64,000 nucleotides of DNA. It comes from Flavobacterium amnicola (GTDB taxonomy: Bacteria > Bacteroidota > Bacteroidia > Flavobacteriales > Flavobacteriaceae). The translations under genes and the position numbers were made by a program. Positions within the stretch are counted from its first letter, which is position 1. Every line of letters begins with the position of its first letter. The notes beneath the pieces were generated by a model. The model made no database searches and was not told the DNA's origin. It saw only the letters and a program-made list of their open reading frames with translations. This document shows, one piece after another, positions 63,337 through 64,000 of this stretch. The stretch is from the NCBI RefSeq assembly GCF_004122165.1, contig NZ_SBKO01000004.1, forward strand, positions 162,835 to 226,834. The letters run 5' to 3'.

Positions 63337-63843
63337 ATGGATTCATTATTGTTACTCATTGGTTTTATTTGTATAATTGTTGGCATATTTGGAAGTTTTT
63401 TACCTGCTTTACCCGGACCTGGATTAAGTTGGCTTGGATTACTATTTTTATATTTAACTAAAGTTGTTCCTGAGAATTATTGGGTGTTAGCAATTACATT
63501 TGCTATAACCATCGCAATACTTATTTTAGATTATATTATTCCGGCAAAAGGCACTAAAAAATTTGGAGGGAGTAAATACGGCATTTGGGGAACTAATATC
63601 GGATTGTTAGTCGGATTGATTTTCATTCCAATTCCTTTTGGATTTGTTATAGGAGCTTTTTCTGGCGCATTACTTGGTGAATTGTATTATGACAATCAAG
63701 ATCACAAACGTGCTCTAAAAGCTGCAACTGGATCCATTTTAGGATTTTTAGCTTCAGCTTTTATGAAATTTGTAGTCTGTATGATTTTCTTGGGCACTTT
63801 TATCTATGTCGCTTGGGAATACCGATATGCCTTTTTGGAGTAA
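63337..63843 (+). CDS. DUF456 family membrane protein
   Basis: The 168-residue protein has four to five membrane segments (LLLLIGFICIIVGIFGSFLP at the start, WVLAITFAITIAILILDYII, LLVGLIFIPIPFGFVIGAFS) and the family motifs LPALPGPGLSWLGLLFLYLT and GTKKFGGSKYGIWGTNIG. DUF456 is found widely in Bacteroidetes and has no known function; the Gly-rich motifs suggest a small transporter or membrane-shaping role. It is ended by the terminator at 63864. Confidence 0.88.
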   Translation: MDSLLLLIGFICIIVGIFGSFLPALPGPGLSWLGLLFLYLTKVVPENYWVLAITFAITIAILILDYIIPAKGTKKFGGSKYGIWGTNIGLLVGLIFIPIPFGFVIGAFSGALLGELYYDNQDHKRALKAATGSILGFLASAFMKFVVCMIFLGTFIYVAWEYRYAFLE

Positions 63844-63863
63844 AGCGTACTTATTCAAAATAA

Positions 63864-63899
63864 AAAACCGTCGAGATTTTTATAAATCTTGACGGTTTT
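63864..63899. terminator. Bidirectional terminator after DUF456
   Basis: Stem AAAACCGTC-GAGATTT / AAATCTT-GACGGTTTT with a short TTAT loop and one mismatched pair. It lies between the DUF456 stop and the convergent gene at the window edge. Confidence 0.85.
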
Positions 63900-63921
63900 C
63901 AAATCAAATAAACAAAACAAA

Positions 63922-63999
63922 CTATTTTTTCATGAATAAATTCGTGTAATATTTTTTTCCATCGGCATTAGCACGTATAGCAATACCAAAATGTGTAAA
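63922..63999 (-). CDS. C-terminal end of a probable CAP/SCP-domain protein
   Basis: A minus-strand frame enters at the window edge and ends at a TAG (63922-63924). It encodes 25 residues: FTHFGIAIRANADGKKYYT then NLFMKK. The pattern GIAxxxxxDGKxYYTxxF is the usual end of CAP (SCP/PR-1) domains. Only the tail is visible, so signal peptide and length are unknown. Confidence 0.5.
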   Translation of the reverse strand, partial: FTHFGIAIRANADGKKYYTNLFMKK

Positions 64000-64000
64000 G

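Overview
The window is a low-GC (roughly one third G+C), densely coded chromosomal segment of a Flavobacteriaceae bacterium, most likely Flavobacterium or a close relative. The indicators are: a gldJ-porU-porV block of the gliding/type IX secretion system (T9SS); several secreted proteins with type A or type B T9SS C-terminal signals; the short adenylate kinase; many Bacteroidetes-type promoters (-7 box TAnnTTTG) close to start codons; and the local order hpt-adk-obg, cdd-pdhA-pdhC and gldJ-murF. No rRNA, tRNA, CRISPR array, prophage or intact insertion sequence was seen.

Layout. 1-6 kb: first codons of a probable radC, a DUF1287 lipoprotein, and a minus-strand operon of a TIM-barrel-like lipoprotein, a large helical exported protein, a TPR protein and the murein-recycling ligase Mpl. 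6-10.3 kb: an S46 dipeptidyl-peptidase, a BON-LysM (Kbp-like) protein and a T9SS-exported M43 metalloprotease. 10.3-14 kb: hpt-adk-CorC/HlyC-obg operon. 14-19 kb: a HEAT-like protein, purK-purE and an M3 peptidase. 19-24.5 kb: a UbiA-like membrane protein, gcvP, a group III truncated globin and a FabH-like ketoacyl synthase. 24.5-29 kb: surface-glycan genes (flippase, FkbM methyltransferase, two glycosyltransferases). 29-32 kb: a degenerate kinase/receiver protein and the mlaE-mlaF lipid transporter pair. 32-37.7 kb: a giant type B T9SS surface protein, manC, a SprT-like protein and an SDR. 37.7-44.2 kb: an operon of two beta-propeller surface proteins and a 33-residue membrane peptide, divergent from a propeller-sensor LytS-type kinase and its LytTR regulator. 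44.2-47.5 kb: pdhC, pdhA, cdd. 47.5-55.8 kb: porV, porU, gldJ, murF. 55.9-64 kb: a DUF4407 protein, then the operon ruvC-hemW-cyclase-MmcQ-PH/SHOCT, a UPF0104-like protein with a glycosyltransferase, a TonB-like lipoprotein, a DUF456 protein and the tail of a CAP-domain protein.

The main theme is envelope biology: T9SS machinery (PorU sortase, PorV shuttle, GldJ), its substrates, surface glycan synthesis, murein synthesis and recycling (MurF, Mpl) and outer-membrane lipid traffic. The rest is core metabolism.

The best candidate for an undescribed system is the 37.7-44.2 kb locus. Also notable are a receiver-linked kinase domain whose phospho-acceptor histidine is replaced by Asn, a dispersed repeat read in frame inside the cyclase gene, a perfect palindrome just downstream of the DUF4407 promoter, and several families of small intergenic repeats.

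All calls come from reading the sequence. No database search or structure prediction was run.
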